Source: an uncultured bacterium (GTDB taxonomy: Bacteria; Actinomycetota; Actinomycetes; S36-B12; CAIKAW01). Taken from it: a stretch of 42,562 bases of DNA. The translations under genes were made by a program, and so were the position numbers. The stretch is taken from contig CAIKAW010000033.1 in the NCBI GenBank assembly GCA_903825575.1, positions 1-42,562 of the forward strand. The letters run 5' to 3'. Every line of letters starts with the position of its first letter. Within the stretch, counting starts at the first letter, position 1. The notes beneath the pieces were generated by a model, which searched no databases, was not told where the DNA came from, and saw only the letters and a program-made list of their open reading frames with translations. Positions 1 to 8,301 of this stretch are shown here, one piece after another.

Positions 1-246
1 CAGTAAGTGGGTAACTCCCGCGGCAAATTGTGCCAAGGCGCGCCAGTAGGCACGTTCACTTCCCTCGGTCTGCCGCCACTGCTGTTCGAATACTTCATGC
101 GCCAGGAATGGGAAGCCCTGATTGAAGAACGCCCGGCCGACAGCTAGGGCTTCAGCCGCGCTACGCGTCTCGTTCGGTATCGGCGGGGCAGCATTTGCAA
201 GGTCAGGAGTCGGTCGGCCGAGTCGGTCGCGTGGTCGATCAGCCAT
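1..246 (-). CDS. DUF309 family protein (partial, C-terminus beyond window)
   Basis: The minus strand reads open from an ATG at 246-244 to the window edge, giving the first 82 residues. After a Pro/Arg-rich N-terminus comes a helical segment with FFNQGFPFLAHEVFEQQWR, then RAYWRALAQFAAGVTHLL. The HEVxExxWR core followed by a helix with A-x-x-Q-x-A is the hallmark of DUF309, a small all-helical family of unknown function. The start codon overlaps the stop of the upstream alpha/beta hydrolase (ATGGCTGA), so the two are probably translationally coupled. It is the third gene of a holin-like/hydrolase/DUF309 operon. Function is unknown. The family call rests on the motif only; the C-terminal part is missing. 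Confidence 0.8.
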   Translation of the reverse strand, partial: MADRPRDRLGRPTPDLANAAPPIPNETRSAAEALAVGRAFFNQGFPFLAHEVFEQQWRQTEGSERAYWRALAQFAAGVTHLL

Positions 247-1156
247 GCGCGGGAAGTTGCCCAACCCAGTCGAGCAGCAGATTCGTCACAATCTCGGGCT
301 GCTCTTCGTGAATGAAGTGGCCCGCTCCACTAATGACCTCACGCCGGTAGCCGGCCGTGACGTAGGCGCCAGAACCTAGCGAACTGCTCGGGAGTTGGAC
401 AGGGTCAAGTTCGCCGTGCAGGTGCAAGATCGGAACGTCTACATCGGCGCGCATCTTGGCGATAAAGCGTCGACCGTCAGCTCGCGGGATCGCACGAATC
501 GCCCAGCGGTAGTACTCCAGTGCGCAATGGGCGGTGTTGTCGATCTGAATTGCCTGACGGAATACGGTCTCGACTTCCGGCGGTGGCCACTCACCGGCCG
601 ACCAGTCGTGTAGATACCCACCGACGACAGCGGCGTCGGCGGCTATCAGGCGCCGTTCGGGCAGCCACGGACGCTGGTAGCCGATCGTGTAACTGGCCGC
701 CCGGGCTTGAGCCGGGTCGCGTAGCAGCGACTCACGCAGGCGAATCGGGTGTGGCATCGCCAGAACCGCGCCGGCTCGAACCGAAGCCCGGTGCAGAACC
801 GCGGTCGTCCACACGAGAAACCCACCCCAGCCGTGGCCGATCACAATGGCTGATCGGTCACCGAGGGCGTGAATGACTCCCGCCACATCTGCCGACAGAT
901 TCAAGGGGTCGTACCCGCGGGGAGGCCGATCGCTGCCTCCGTAGCCCCGGAGATCCATTGCCGCCGCGCGATATCCGGCTGCCGCGAACTGCTGCAATTG
1001 CTTGCGCCAAGTCCACCAGAACGTGGGAAAGCCATGCAGGAAAAGGACTAGCGGCCCTTCGCCTACCTCGGCAACGTGGAACCGAGCCCCGTTGGCCGAG
1101 ATCTCCCGGTGCCGCCACGGGCCCGGGAGGTGGACGACGTCGCCGGCGGAGCTCAT
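239..1156 (-). CDS. Alpha/beta-fold hydrolase with Gly at the nucleophile position
   Basis: A 305-residue alpha/beta hydrolase of the epoxide hydrolase/haloalkane dehalogenase-like group. The oxyanion motif HGFPTFWWTWR is at residues 41-51 and DLRGYGGSDRP at 68-78. The nucleophile elbow is GHGWGG at residues 107-112. Epoxide hydrolases usually have GHDWGG, so Gly109 sits where Asp or Ser should be. The C-terminal acid candidate (HGELDP) and the catalytic-type His (GAGHFIHEE) are kept. It may be non-catalytic or use different chemistry. Its ATG overlaps the stop of the DUF1469 gene upstream (ATGA), and its stop overlaps the DUF309 start downstream. The fold is clear; the substrate is unknown. 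Confidence 0.85.
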   Translation of the reverse strand: MSSAGDVVHLPGPWRHREISANGARFHVAEVGEGPLVLFLHGFPTFWWTWRKQLQQFAAAGYRAAAMDLRGYGGSDRPPRGYDPLNLSADVAGVIHALGDRSAIVIGHGWGGFLVWTTAVLHRASVRAGAVLAMPHPIRLRESLLRDPAQARAASYTIGYQRPWLPERRLIAADAAVVGGYLHDWSAGEWPPPEVETVFRQAIQIDNTAHCALEYYRWAIRAIPRADGRRFIAKMRADVDVPILHLHGELDPVQLPSSSLGSGAYVTAGYRREVISGAGHFIHEEQPEIVTNLLLDWVGQLPAHG

Positions 1157-1560
1157 CCCGATTGTGACCGGCTTATTGCGTTGCCCGCGGCCTTTGCAGC
1201 AGCTAGTGATCGCTTGGGCGCTTTAAGCCCCGTGGCCTCGCCGCGTCCTACGATTACCAGGATTCCGGCCCCTGCGATGAGTAACACCGTGACTATCAAG
1301 AACGCCGCCCACCCCGGCAAGCCGACGGCGATCAGCGCGTAGCCGAAGGTCAGTAGCAGGAACAAAATGGCGAAGAACCCGACGCAGGCCGCCGCAATGA
1401 GTAGGCCGCTGGCTTTGGCCGCTGCAGTGGCGCTTTCCCGCAACTCGGCTTTGGCCAGTTCGACCTGTCCCTGGACCAACTCAGACACGTCGTGCGAAAG
1501 CGACGAGACGAGGTCACCCAAAGCCGCATCAGGCCGTGGTCCCTGACCCATGTTGGACAT
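1153..1560 (-). CDS. Phage holin family protein (DUF1469 / holin superfamily III-like)
   Basis: A 135-residue membrane protein. Residues 12-45 form a charged amphipathic helix (DLVSSLSHDVSELVQGQVEL then KAELRES), followed by two hydrophobic segments (about 50-78 and 83-105) and a basic tail. This is the pattern of the actinobacterial 'phage holin family' (DUF1469), which are chromosomal membrane proteins and not real lysis holins. I chose the ATG at 1560 because a strong GGAGG lies 6 bases upstream; an upstream in-frame start at 1587 has no such site. It is the first gene of the overlapping operon leading to the hydrolase and the DUF309 protein. Its cellular role is not known. Confidence 0.8.
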   Translation of the reverse strand: MSNMGQGPRPDAALGDLVSSLSHDVSELVQGQVELAKAELRESATAAAKASGLLIAAACVGFFAILFLLLTFGYALIAVGLPGWAAFLIVTVLLIAGAGILVIVGRGEATGLKAPKRSLAAAKAAGNAISRSQSG

Positions 1561-1697
1561 TGCTACCTCCGGCGCGATGCTAGCCACCCTGTGTTTGGCA
1601 GAGCCAGGCTTCAGGCTAGTCCGCCACGGCCTTTCGAGCGACCATCGGGGCGATCCCGGCGAACAGGGCCGCTGTGGTGTGCCGATCGGCCAGTGTT

Positions 1698-1716
1698 TGA
1701 TGCAACTGCTGCATCA
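1698..1716 (-). terminator. Possible hairpin at the acs stop codon
   Basis: A perfect 7-bp inverted repeat (TGATGCA / TGCATCA, 5-base loop) overlaps the acs stop codon. No T-run follows on either strand, so it is not a classical intrinsic terminator. It may be a weak 3' end structure or chance. Confidence 0.25.
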
Positions 1717-3666
1717 GTCCTCAGTGGTTGCAGATTGAAGGCCCGCTCCGATCAAGTTCATCACTGTGGGGTCAGCCAAAGTAGTTACGTCGCCAAGGGA
1801 TCTGTTCTCGGCGATGTCGCGCAGCAATCGCCGCATGATCTTTCCCGATCTAGTCTTCGGAAGCTCTGCGACGACAAGGATCTGACGCGGTTTGGCGATC
1901 GCGCCGATCTCGTGTGCGACGTGGTCTCGCAGCGCTTTGACAATGTTTGGGTCTTCGGCTGCATCGCCGCGCAAGATTACGAAGGCAACGATTCCTTGTC
2001 CGGTAGTTGGATCGGCCGCACCCACGACGGCAGCTTCGGCAACTGCCGGGTGCGACACCAACGCCGACTCAACTTCGGTCGTGGAAATCCGGTGGCCCGA
2101 AACGTTCATGACGTCGTCAACGCGGCCAAGGAGCCAGATGGCGCCATCATCATCGAGTTTGGCGCCGTCGCCAGCAAAGTAGTACTGCGGCCAGCGCGAC
2201 CAGTAGGTGTCAACGTAACGATCGTTGTCGCCCCAGATGCCGCGCAACATGGCTGGCCACGGCTCAGTAAGCACGAGGTAACCACCACCACCGTTTCGGA
2301 CTGGAACGGCTTGGTCGTCCACGACAGCGGCCCCGATACCGGGCAGTGGCCCCATTGCAGAGCCGGGCTTGGTGTGGGTGACTCCTGGCAACGGACTGAT
2401 CATGATCGCACCGGTCTCGGTCTGCCACCACGTGTCGACGATTGGGCAGCTATCCCCGCCGATCACTTTGCGGTACCACATCCAGGCCTCGGGATTGATC
2501 GGTTCGCCCACCGATCCAAGTAGTCGCAGCGACGTCAGGTTGAAGTCAGCCGGAACCGCGTCACCCCATTTCATGAACGTGCGAATCGCGGTCGGTGCGG
2601 TGTACAGGATTGTCACGCCGTACTTCTCAATCAGTTCCCACCACCTGCCGCGGTGCGGGGTGTCGGGCGTTCCTTCGTACATGACCTGGGTAGCTCGGTT
2701 CGCGAGTGGGCCATAGACGATGTAGGAGTGCCCGGTAACCCAGCCGATGTCGGCAGTGCACCAATACACGTCGGTATCAGGCTTTAGATCGAAGACTGCT
2801 CGATGTGTGTAAGCGACCTGAGTTAGGTAGCCACCGGTCGTGTGCAGGATTCCCTTGGGATTACCTGTGGTGCCAGAGGTGTAGAGGATGAACAGCGGGT
2901 GCTCGGCGTCAAAAGCTTGGGCTTCATGGACTTCCGACTGGCGTTCGACGATGTCGTGCCACCACACGTCCTTGTCGGTCCACTCGACATCTTGGCCGGT
3001 GCGTCGCACCACCAAGACGTGCTCAATCGTCGGCGTGTTAACAACTGCTTCATCGACCGCGGGCTTTAGGGCAAAGGCGCTGCCCTTTCGGTAGCCGCCG
3101 TCCGCGGTTATAACGAGTTTCGCCGAAGCGTCGACAATTCGCGAGCGCAGCGCTTCGGATGAAAAGCCTCCGAACACGACTGAATGTGGTGCACCGATGC
3201 GAGCGCAAGCCAGCATGGCTACCGCGGCCTCGGGAATCATTGGCAGGTAGATCGCCACTCGATCACCGGCCTGGATTCCAAGTTCAGTCAGCGCGTTGGC
3301 AGCCTTGGATACTTCACGCAGCAAGTCCGCATAGGTAACCGTTCGGGTGTCGCCCGGTTCGCCTTCGAAATGGAATGCAACCTGGTCTCCATGGCCGGCA
3401 GCGACATGTCGATCAACGCAGTTCACTGCCACGTTGATCTTGCCGTCGGCGAACCACTTCGCGAATGGTGCATTCGACCAGTCGAGGGTCTGTGTCGGCG
3501 GAGTAGCCCATTGCAGGGCCGCGGCCTGTTCCGCCCAGAAGCCCAGACGGTCCGACGCAGCGCGGTCGTAGTAGTCAGGCGTTGCGTTGGCTGCGGCGGC
3601 GAATTCAGCCGTCGGCGCGAAGGCGCGATCCTCGTGCAGCAGGTTCTGGAGGGCCTCGTGGCTCAT
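1714..3666 (-). CDS. acs: Acetyl-CoA synthetase (AMP-forming)
   Basis: 650 residues, the normal length for Acs, which activates acetate to acetyl-CoA via acetyl-AMP in the cytoplasm. The adenylate-forming P-loop YTSGTTGNPKG is at residues 262-272. Further core motifs are YWCTADIGWVTGHSY, WWQTETGAIMISP and YFAGDGAKLDDDG. The hinge and A8 region reads LLGRVDDVMNVSGHRIST. The C-terminal PKTRSGKIMRR contains the catalytic Lys609, which in this family is the site of reversible acetylation. The ATG at 3666 is preceded by GGAG. It lies 26 bases downstream of a LytTR regulator on the same strand, so regulator and enzyme are probably co-transcribed. Confidence 0.97.
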   Translation of the reverse strand: MSHEALQNLLHEDRAFAPTAEFAAAANATPDYYDRAASDRLGFWAEQAAALQWATPPTQTLDWSNAPFAKWFADGKINVAVNCVDRHVAAGHGDQVAFHFEGEPGDTRTVTYADLLREVSKAANALTELGIQAGDRVAIYLPMIPEAAVAMLACARIGAPHSVVFGGFSSEALRSRIVDASAKLVITADGGYRKGSAFALKPAVDEAVVNTPTIEHVLVVRRTGQDVEWTDKDVWWHDIVERQSEVHEAQAFDAEHPLFILYTSGTTGNPKGILHTTGGYLTQVAYTHRAVFDLKPDTDVYWCTADIGWVTGHSYIVYGPLANRATQVMYEGTPDTPHRGRWWELIEKYGVTILYTAPTAIRTFMKWGDAVPADFNLTSLRLLGSVGEPINPEAWMWYRKVIGGDSCPIVDTWWQTETGAIMISPLPGVTHTKPGSAMGPLPGIGAAVVDDQAVPVRNGGGGYLVLTEPWPAMLRGIWGDNDRYVDTYWSRWPQYYFAGDGAKLDDDGAIWLLGRVDDVMNVSGHRISTTEVESALVSHPAVAEAAVVGAADPTTGQGIVAFVILRGDAAEDPNIVKALRDHVAHEIGAIAKPRQILVVAELPKTRSGKIMRRLLRDIAENRSLGDVTTLADPTVMNLIGAGLQSATTED

Positions 3667-3692
3667 CTACCGTCTCCATCTGAGTTAGTGGT

Positions 3693-4220
3693 CTAGCCGA
3701 CGTTACCTTGTCCGGTGGGTGCCGCCGAACTTCGACTATGCGCATTGCGCCGGACCAGTTCGGCCCGAACCTCAGCGACTCTACGGCGACTTACGTCGAG
3801 CCAGTTGTCACCGATTCGCAGTTGCATAGTCCCTTGGGCAGTGCGAACTTCGGATATGGCCGCGAGTTGAACGAGCCAACGGCGGTGCACTCGCATGAAC
3901 CCAAAGTCGCTCCAGCGGTCGGAGAGTTCGCCGAGCGGAATGCGCACGAGGTGGTGGGCCGTGCGGGTCACGAGTCGGGCGTAGTCGCCGGTCGCTTCTG
4001 CGTAGCGGACCTCGTTGCGTGGGACGAAAGTGGCGATTCCGCCCAAGGTGACAGGGATCGTCGCGAAGGTTGGGTCGGAGAACGCCGACAGGGCGGGCAC
4101 GTCGGGACCGTACCGGAAGGTGGGGCGGTTGCGATATGGGTCGGCTGCATCGGTTCCGGTGGGGGAACTGAGTAAGCACGTGTCGCATCCGCCACAATTG
4201 GGTAGCGTCAACTCGTTCAC
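3693..4220 (-). CDS. LytTR-domain transcriptional regulator with N-terminal Cys cluster
   Basis: A 175-residue DNA-binding protein. Residues about 55-150 form a LytTR domain: the strand PRNEVRYAEATGDYARLVT, then LGELSDRW, and the typical FMRVHRRWLVQLAAISEV. There is no receiver domain. Instead the short N-terminus carries CGGCDTC (Cys9, Cys12, Cys15), a possible metal or redox site. It sits directly upstream of acs, and LytTR regulators are known near acetate-uptake and acs genes in actinobacteria, so control of acetate use is a reasonable inference. The start is a GTG at 4220 with no clear ribosome-binding site. Only 14 bases separate it from the divergent gene at 4235, so their promoters must lie inside each other's coding sequence. 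Confidence 0.85.
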   Translation of the reverse strand: MNELTLPNCGGCDTCLLSSPTGTDAADPYRNRPTFRYGPDVPALSAFSDPTFATIPVTLGGIATFVPRNEVRYAEATGDYARLVTRTAHHLVRIPLGELSDRWSDFGFMRVHRRWLVQLAAISEVRTAQGTMQLRIGDNWLDVSRRRVAEVRAELVRRNAHSRSSAAPTGQGNVG

Positions 4221-4234
4221 TGGTCGGGAGATGG

Positions 4235-5473
4235 ATGAAACTGCGGGTGCTGGTTCCGCTCTTGCTCGCTGTGGCGGCGGCTATCGGCCTAGTGGTAGGT
4301 GGCTTGTTGCCGTCGGGTGGCAACGGCGCCAGCCCCACGGCAAGCTCATCGGCCACCGCGACCGCCTCTGCTACTGGGTCGCCCTCGCAGTCGGCTTCTC
4401 CAAGCCCTAGTGGGTCGACCACAACCTCTTCACAGTCCAACTTCAAGATCACCAAGCTGGCCCCGGGCGAGAAGCCTCCGCAGTTTGTTGTGGTGTCGTT
4501 TGACGGAGCTTGCCGGCTCGACCTTTGGAAACATTACCTCGACCTGCAGAAGGCCGTTGGTGCCGAATTCACATTCTTCTTGTCCGGACTGTGCATCGTG
4601 CCGGACAACCAACGGTTCCTCTACCACCCGCCACACAAGGCCGCCGGAACGTCCGCCATCGGGTTTGGCACCCCCTCATTCATTCCAGGCCGGATCACAA
4701 ACATGACGGCCGCCTACAACTCTGGCAACGAGATCGGCACCCACTTCCTCGGACACTTCTGTGACGCAAATGGTGTCGACAGTTGGAACCAAGCTGATTG
4801 GCGCAGCGAAATTACCCAGTTCAACAACTTCCTCGACAACTGGCCGAAGGTAACCGGGCTGTCGAACTTGCCGCCGCTGCCGTTTACGTCGGCTGTTATC
4901 AAGGGTGGACGCACTCCTTGCCTCGGGGGCAAGCGATCGCAGTACCTGCCCGTATTCAAGTCGTTCGGCTACCGTTACGACGCTTCCGGCACCGGAAGCC
5001 TGCGCTGGCCGACGAAGGTTGCGGCGACCGGCTCCAACGCAGGCGCGACGGTGCCTTTCACCGCTTCTGCGAGCAGCTCGATGTGGGAGTTCCCGCTGCA
5101 GTCGATTCAGGTTGTTGGGTATGGCCGATCCCAGCTATCGATGGACTACAACTTCTTGTACGCCCAGAACAAAGGTGTGACCACGGGAAGCACGGCATTG
5201 TGCAACCGGGCTCGCACCTCTACAACTGCTTCGTACTTGAAAGCGTTCAATGCCGTGTACAACGGCAACCATGCACCGCTGATCATTGGCAATCACTTCA
5301 ATACTTGGCTGTGCGGTGCCTACCGTGACGCAATCACAACGTTGGTAACAACCGTTCACCAGCAACATCCCGACGTCCAGTTCATAAGCTTCATTGATCT
5401 AGCAAACTGGCTCGACGCACAAACTCCAGCGGTACTCGCTTCGCTGCGCGGACTCGGATCGCAGTCAGAGTGA
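4235..5473 (+). CDS. Secreted polysaccharide-deacetylase-like protein
   Basis: 412 residues. Residues 1-28 form an N-terminal membrane segment or signal peptide (RVLVPLLLAVAAAIGLVVGG). It is followed by a Ser/Thr/Ala/Pro-rich linker (about 30-68) typical of exported actinobacterial proteins. The catalytic-type part starts with FVVVSFDGACRLDLW (84-98) and contains TFFLSGLCIVP and GTHFLGHF (His170, His174). These resemble NodB motif 1 (Asp) and motif 2 (HxxxH) of carbohydrate esterase family 4, but motif 1 has a single Asp (FDGAC and not FDDG), so activity is uncertain. GGGAG precedes the ATG. The stop overlaps the GTG start of the next gene (GTGA). Likely acts outside the membrane on a glycan. 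Confidence 0.75.
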   Translation: MKLRVLVPLLLAVAAAIGLVVGGLLPSGGNGASPTASSSATATASATGSPSQSASPSPSGSTTTSSQSNFKITKLAPGEKPPQFVVVSFDGACRLDLWKHYLDLQKAVGAEFTFFLSGLCIVPDNQRFLYHPPHKAAGTSAIGFGTPSFIPGRITNMTAAYNSGNEIGTHFLGHFCDANGVDSWNQADWRSEITQFNNFLDNWPKVTGLSNLPPLPFTSAVIKGGRTPCLGGKRSQYLPVFKSFGYRYDASGTGSLRWPTKVAATGSNAGATVPFTASASSSMWEFPLQSIQVVGYGRSQLSMDYNFLYAQNKGVTTGSTALCNRARTSTTASYLKAFNAVYNGNHAPLIIGNHFNTWLCGAYRDAITTLVTTVHQQHPDVQFISFIDLANWLDAQTPAVLASLRGLGSQSE

Positions 5474-6258
5474 ATGATGCTTTTGGGGACGTGGCTGCGT
5501 TAGAAGGAGTGGCGGCGGCGGCAGTTTCAGCGCGCAACGCAGTTGACGCTCTGCTTTGGGATCGCCGATTGCGCACAGGCACGGCTGAGTTAGTCCAGCT
5601 GATTGCGGCGAGCGAGGCGCGAGCTAGCGCCGCCATGGATGGCGCCGACCTACCGCTGGAACTTGTACGTTCCGGCGCCGCTCTCGACGAAACGCCGATG
5701 GGTCTGACTTTGGCCGCCGCCATGCGAGTGACCGCCCAAGCTCGTGACCAGGCCAAAGTTGTTGATCAAGCACCGCTTCAATTCATCGCTGGTCTGGCAC
5801 TGAAGGCTGGTCGGGACTTCCTGCCGCCCGACCAACTGGGCCAGCCGCGTTTTACTGACGACGTAGATGACCCAATTCGGTTGGGCTCGCTTCCTCCGGT
5901 TGAGCAGGTGCTGCCTCGCCTTGGCGGACTGTCTCGGTTGGTGGCTGGTGAAACTACTGCTCCGGCAATTGTGGTGGCGGCCTTGGTGCATGGTGAATTG
6001 CTTGCCTTGCGCCCGTTCGGTTTCGGCAGCGGACTAGTTGCCCGCGCTAGCGAGCACGCTCTGCTGATCGCCCGGGGAGTCGATCCGAGCGCCATCGTCG
6101 CCCCGAGCGCGGGGCTTATGCGCTTGGGGCGCCCGGCCTATGTCAGCGCCGCCCGGGCGTATCTGTCGGCCACGGCGGACGGGGTGTCGGAGTGGGTCTG
6201 CCATATCTGCACCGCATTTGAACTAAGCGTGGCCGAATCGCTCGAGTACCTGGGTTAG
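5470..6258 (+). CDS. Degenerate Fic-like protein
   Basis: 262 residues, mostly helical, rich in Ala and Leu. Residues 173-192 read VHGELLALRPFGFGSGLVAR, which aligns with the Fic active-site loop IHPFxxGNGRxxR. The catalytic His is Arg, the Asn is Ser and the first Arg is Leu; only the Pro-Phe, glycines and last Arg remain. This family occurs in many actinobacteria next to the HAD phosphatase and Tad/Ssd genes, often annotated as Fic family or oxidoreductase. AMP-transferase activity is unlikely; I infer a structural or binding role. The GTG start overlaps the previous stop (GTGA). Its stop overlaps the convergent HAD gene's stop by 4 bases. Confidence 0.6.
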   Translation: MNDAFGDVAALEGVAAAAVSARNAVDALLWDRRLRTGTAELVQLIAASEARASAAMDGADLPLELVRSGAALDETPMGLTLAAAMRVTAQARDQAKVVDQAPLQFIAGLALKAGRDFLPPDQLGQPRFTDDVDDPIRLGSLPPVEQVLPRLGGLSRLVAGETTAPAIVVAALVHGELLALRPFGFGSGLVARASEHALLIARGVDPSAIVAPSAGLMRLGRPAYVSAARAYLSATADGVSEWVCHICTAFELSVAESLEYLG

Positions 6259-7076
6259 GCCCGGTCTCGGCGCCGGGCTGCGTACCAGGCCACGCCCAGC
6301 GCGACCGCGCCGATGGCCGCGGCGGCAGCGGCAGCCTGATCACCGCGCGGGCGGGGTCGCATGGTGGTGGGGCGCGCGAAGTCGAGCACCGGCCAACTTC
6401 TTGCTGCAGCCGTGCGACGTAGTTCGGTGTCGGGATTTACGGCGAACGGATAACCCACGCATTCGAGCATCGGAACGTCAGTCTGGGAGTCGCTATAGGC
6501 GTAGCACTGGCTCAGGTCGTAGCCATGCTCGGCAGCCAGCTCGCGGATCGCCTCGGCCTTCGCGGGGCCATAGGCGTAGAACAGGATCTCGCCGGTGTAG
6601 CGACCATCCTCGACGGCCAGTTGCGACCCGACGGCAAGATCGACGCCGAGTCTGACGCCGATTGGCTCAACGATTTCGGTACCAGATGAACTGACGATGA
6701 TCACGTCACGACCCGCTGCGTGATGTTCGTCAATGAGTGCCAGGGCTTCTTCGTAGATAGTTGGTTCGACTAATTCGTCGAGGGTTTCGTTGACGATCGC
6801 CGTTACTTGATCTACTGGCCACCCCTTGCAAAGGGCCGACAAGTAATTGCGAAGTTGCTCGATTTGGTCGTGGTCGGCGCCGCTGCCTAGGAAGACGAAC
6901 TGGGCGTACGCGCTGCGCAGAACGTCGGCGCGACCAATCAGGCCATTGCGGTAGAAAGGTCGCGCGAACATCAGGCTGCTGGATTTAGCCAGAATTGTCT
7001 TGTCGAGATCGAAGAAGGCCGCAGCTGTGGCATTTCGATGCGTCAGCGGTGATGGACCCGCTGGTTGCGTCGTCAT
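6255..7076 (-). CDS. HAD-IB family phosphatase with C-terminal membrane anchor
   Basis: 273 residues. Haloacid dehalogenase motif I is FFDLDKT (Asp23, Asp25). Motif II is VIIVSSSGTE, and the motif III/IV region is AYSDSQTDVPMLE, placing it in the SerB-like HAD-IB group that hydrolyses small phosphomonoesters. After the domain come a basic stretch (RPRPRGD) and a hydrophobic segment (AAAAAAIGAVALGVAWYA) ending in RRRDR, so the enzyme may be tethered to the membrane. I chose the ATG at 7076 because AAGGAG lies 6 bases upstream; a longer in-frame start at 7160 has no such support. The gene is divergent from ssd; this neighbour pair is common in actinobacteria. Substrate unknown. Confidence 0.85.
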   Translation of the reverse strand: MTTQPAGPSPLTHRNATAAAFFDLDKTILAKSSSLMFARPFYRNGLIGRADVLRSAYAQFVFLGSGADHDQIEQLRNYLSALCKGWPVDQVTAIVNETLDELVEPTIYEEALALIDEHHAAGRDVIIVSSSGTEIVEPIGVRLGVDLAVGSQLAVEDGRYTGEILFYAYGPAKAEAIRELAAEHGYDLSQCYAYSDSQTDVPMLECVGYPFAVNPDTELRRTAAARSWPVLDFARPTTMRPRPRGDQAAAAAAAIGAVALGVAWYAARRRDRA

Positions 7077-7221
7077 TTGGACTCCTTGATTGGTTGCCGC
7101 TCGAGCATATGCAGATCGTGTGCAGAATCCGGGATATCCACCGGCGCGGGCTGTCCACATGGTTACCGATGTGGGGTCCCAGCATTCCGACCTCGGACAT
7201 GGTGGGTAGTTGGGAGGTCCC

Positions 7222-8301
7222 GTGAAGCCATTGCGGCGCGCAATTCAGGATGAGTCCCGGGGTTCGTTGCTAATCACCGCCGACCCCTACATTTCCGACG
7301 CTGTCGGACGGCTGGCAGGCGCTGCTGCGGCCCGACTGACTGTGGTGGCTTGTGGGGTCGATGCTGCGCACCAATGGTCGCGGGCGCCGCTGGTGCTGGT
7401 TGGTGATGATCAAGTTGGCGAGGTTCTGGCGATCGGTCTGGCCCGCCGGCCTGGCGTTGTTCTGGTGGGTGCCACGGAGGAACCATCGCTGTGGCGGCGC
7501 GCCATCGAACTCGGAGCCGAGCACGTGGCGCTCCTTCCGAGCGCAGCAGAGTGGCTTAGTGAAAGGCTGGCCGAGGTAGTCGAAGGGCCCGCGCGGGCCG
7601 GGGTGTTGGTCGCAGTCATCGGTGGTCGGGGTGGGGCTGGCGCATCCACGTTGGCGGCCGCGATCGCAAGAGTTGGGCTCCGTCGTGGCCTGCGCACCTT
7701 GCTCCTGGATGCCGACCCACTCGGTGGCGGGATTGACTTGCTCCTCGGCGCCGAAACCAGCCCGGGACTGCGATGGTCCGGACTTCTTGATGCCCGGGGC
7801 CGGGTGGCTCCAGATTCCCTGCGCCAAGCACTTCCAGTTGCAACCGACTTGAGCTTCCTTGCTTGGGATCGGGGGGAGCCAGTTGAGCTCCCTGCTTTGG
7901 CCGTTGGTGCCGTCCTTGATTCGGCAATCCGAGGTTTTGACCTCATCGTCGCCGACTTGCCCCGCACTGGCGGGCCGGTGGCGGCCCAAGTGCTGGCTCG
8001 GGCGACTCGAACGGTCTTGATTACCACTGCTGACGTCCGTGGTGCCGCGAGTGCCGAACAAGTCCTTGCCACGCTTCCTGCTTGTGATGTTGGGCTGGTG
8101 GTTCGCGGCCCCGCCCCCGGAGGCATCTCCGGTGAACTAATAGCCGAAGCGCTCGAACTTCCTTTGGTGGGCTACTTACGGGTCGAGCCGGGGCTTGCGC
8201 AGGCAGTCGAACGCGGAGACCCACCACCGCGCCCGCGCGGACCGCTAGCCCAGATTTGTGCTCGCGTGCTTGACGAACTTGGCAGCGTTAGGGCGGCATG
8301 A
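7222..8301 (+). CDS. ssd: Septum-site-determining protein Ssd / CpaE-like ATPase
   Basis: 359 residues. The N-terminal half is receiver-like; the C-terminal half is a MinD/ParA-like ATPase domain. The P-loop reads GGRGGAGAST (134-143), lacking the usual Lys, as is typical of the Ssd/CpaE-like members of this neighbourhood. A DADPLGGGID motif and a DLIVADLPRT Walker B-like segment follow. Related CpaE proteins localise Tad pilus machinery, and mycobacterial Ssd affects septum formation. The start is taken at the GTG at 7222, which has GGGAGG 4 bases upstream. It is the first gene of the Tad operon, and its stop overlaps the tadA start (ATGA). Confidence 0.88.
   Translation: MKPLRRAIQDESRGSLLITADPYISDAVGRLAGAAAARLTVVACGVDAAHQWSRAPLVLVGDDQVGEVLAIGLARRPGVVLVGATEEPSLWRRAIELGAEHVALLPSAAEWLSERLAEVVEGPARAGVLVAVIGGRGGAGASTLAAAIARVGLRRGLRTLLLDADPLGGGIDLLLGAETSPGLRWSGLLDARGRVAPDSLRQALPVATDLSFLAWDRGEPVELPALAVGAVLDSAIRGFDLIVADLPRTGGPVAAQVLARATRTVLITTADVRGAASAEQVLATLPACDVGLVVRGPAPGGISGELIAEALELPLVGYLRVEPGLAQAVERGDPPPRPRGPLAQICARVLDELGSVRAA

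Noticed and set aside
1492-2523. Long plus-strand open frame opposite acs
   Set aside because: It is antisense to the highly conserved acetyl-CoA synthetase, has no domain motifs, and arises from the GC-rich codon pattern.
3808-4455. Minus-strand open frame overlapping the LytTR and deacetylase-like genes
   Set aside because: It is out of frame with both well-supported genes, and its product is Arg/Pro/His-rich without any motif.
7270-8061. Long minus-strand open frame opposite ssd
   Set aside because: The ssd frame carries clear motifs and operon overlaps; the opposite frame is low-complexity and unrelated to any family I know.
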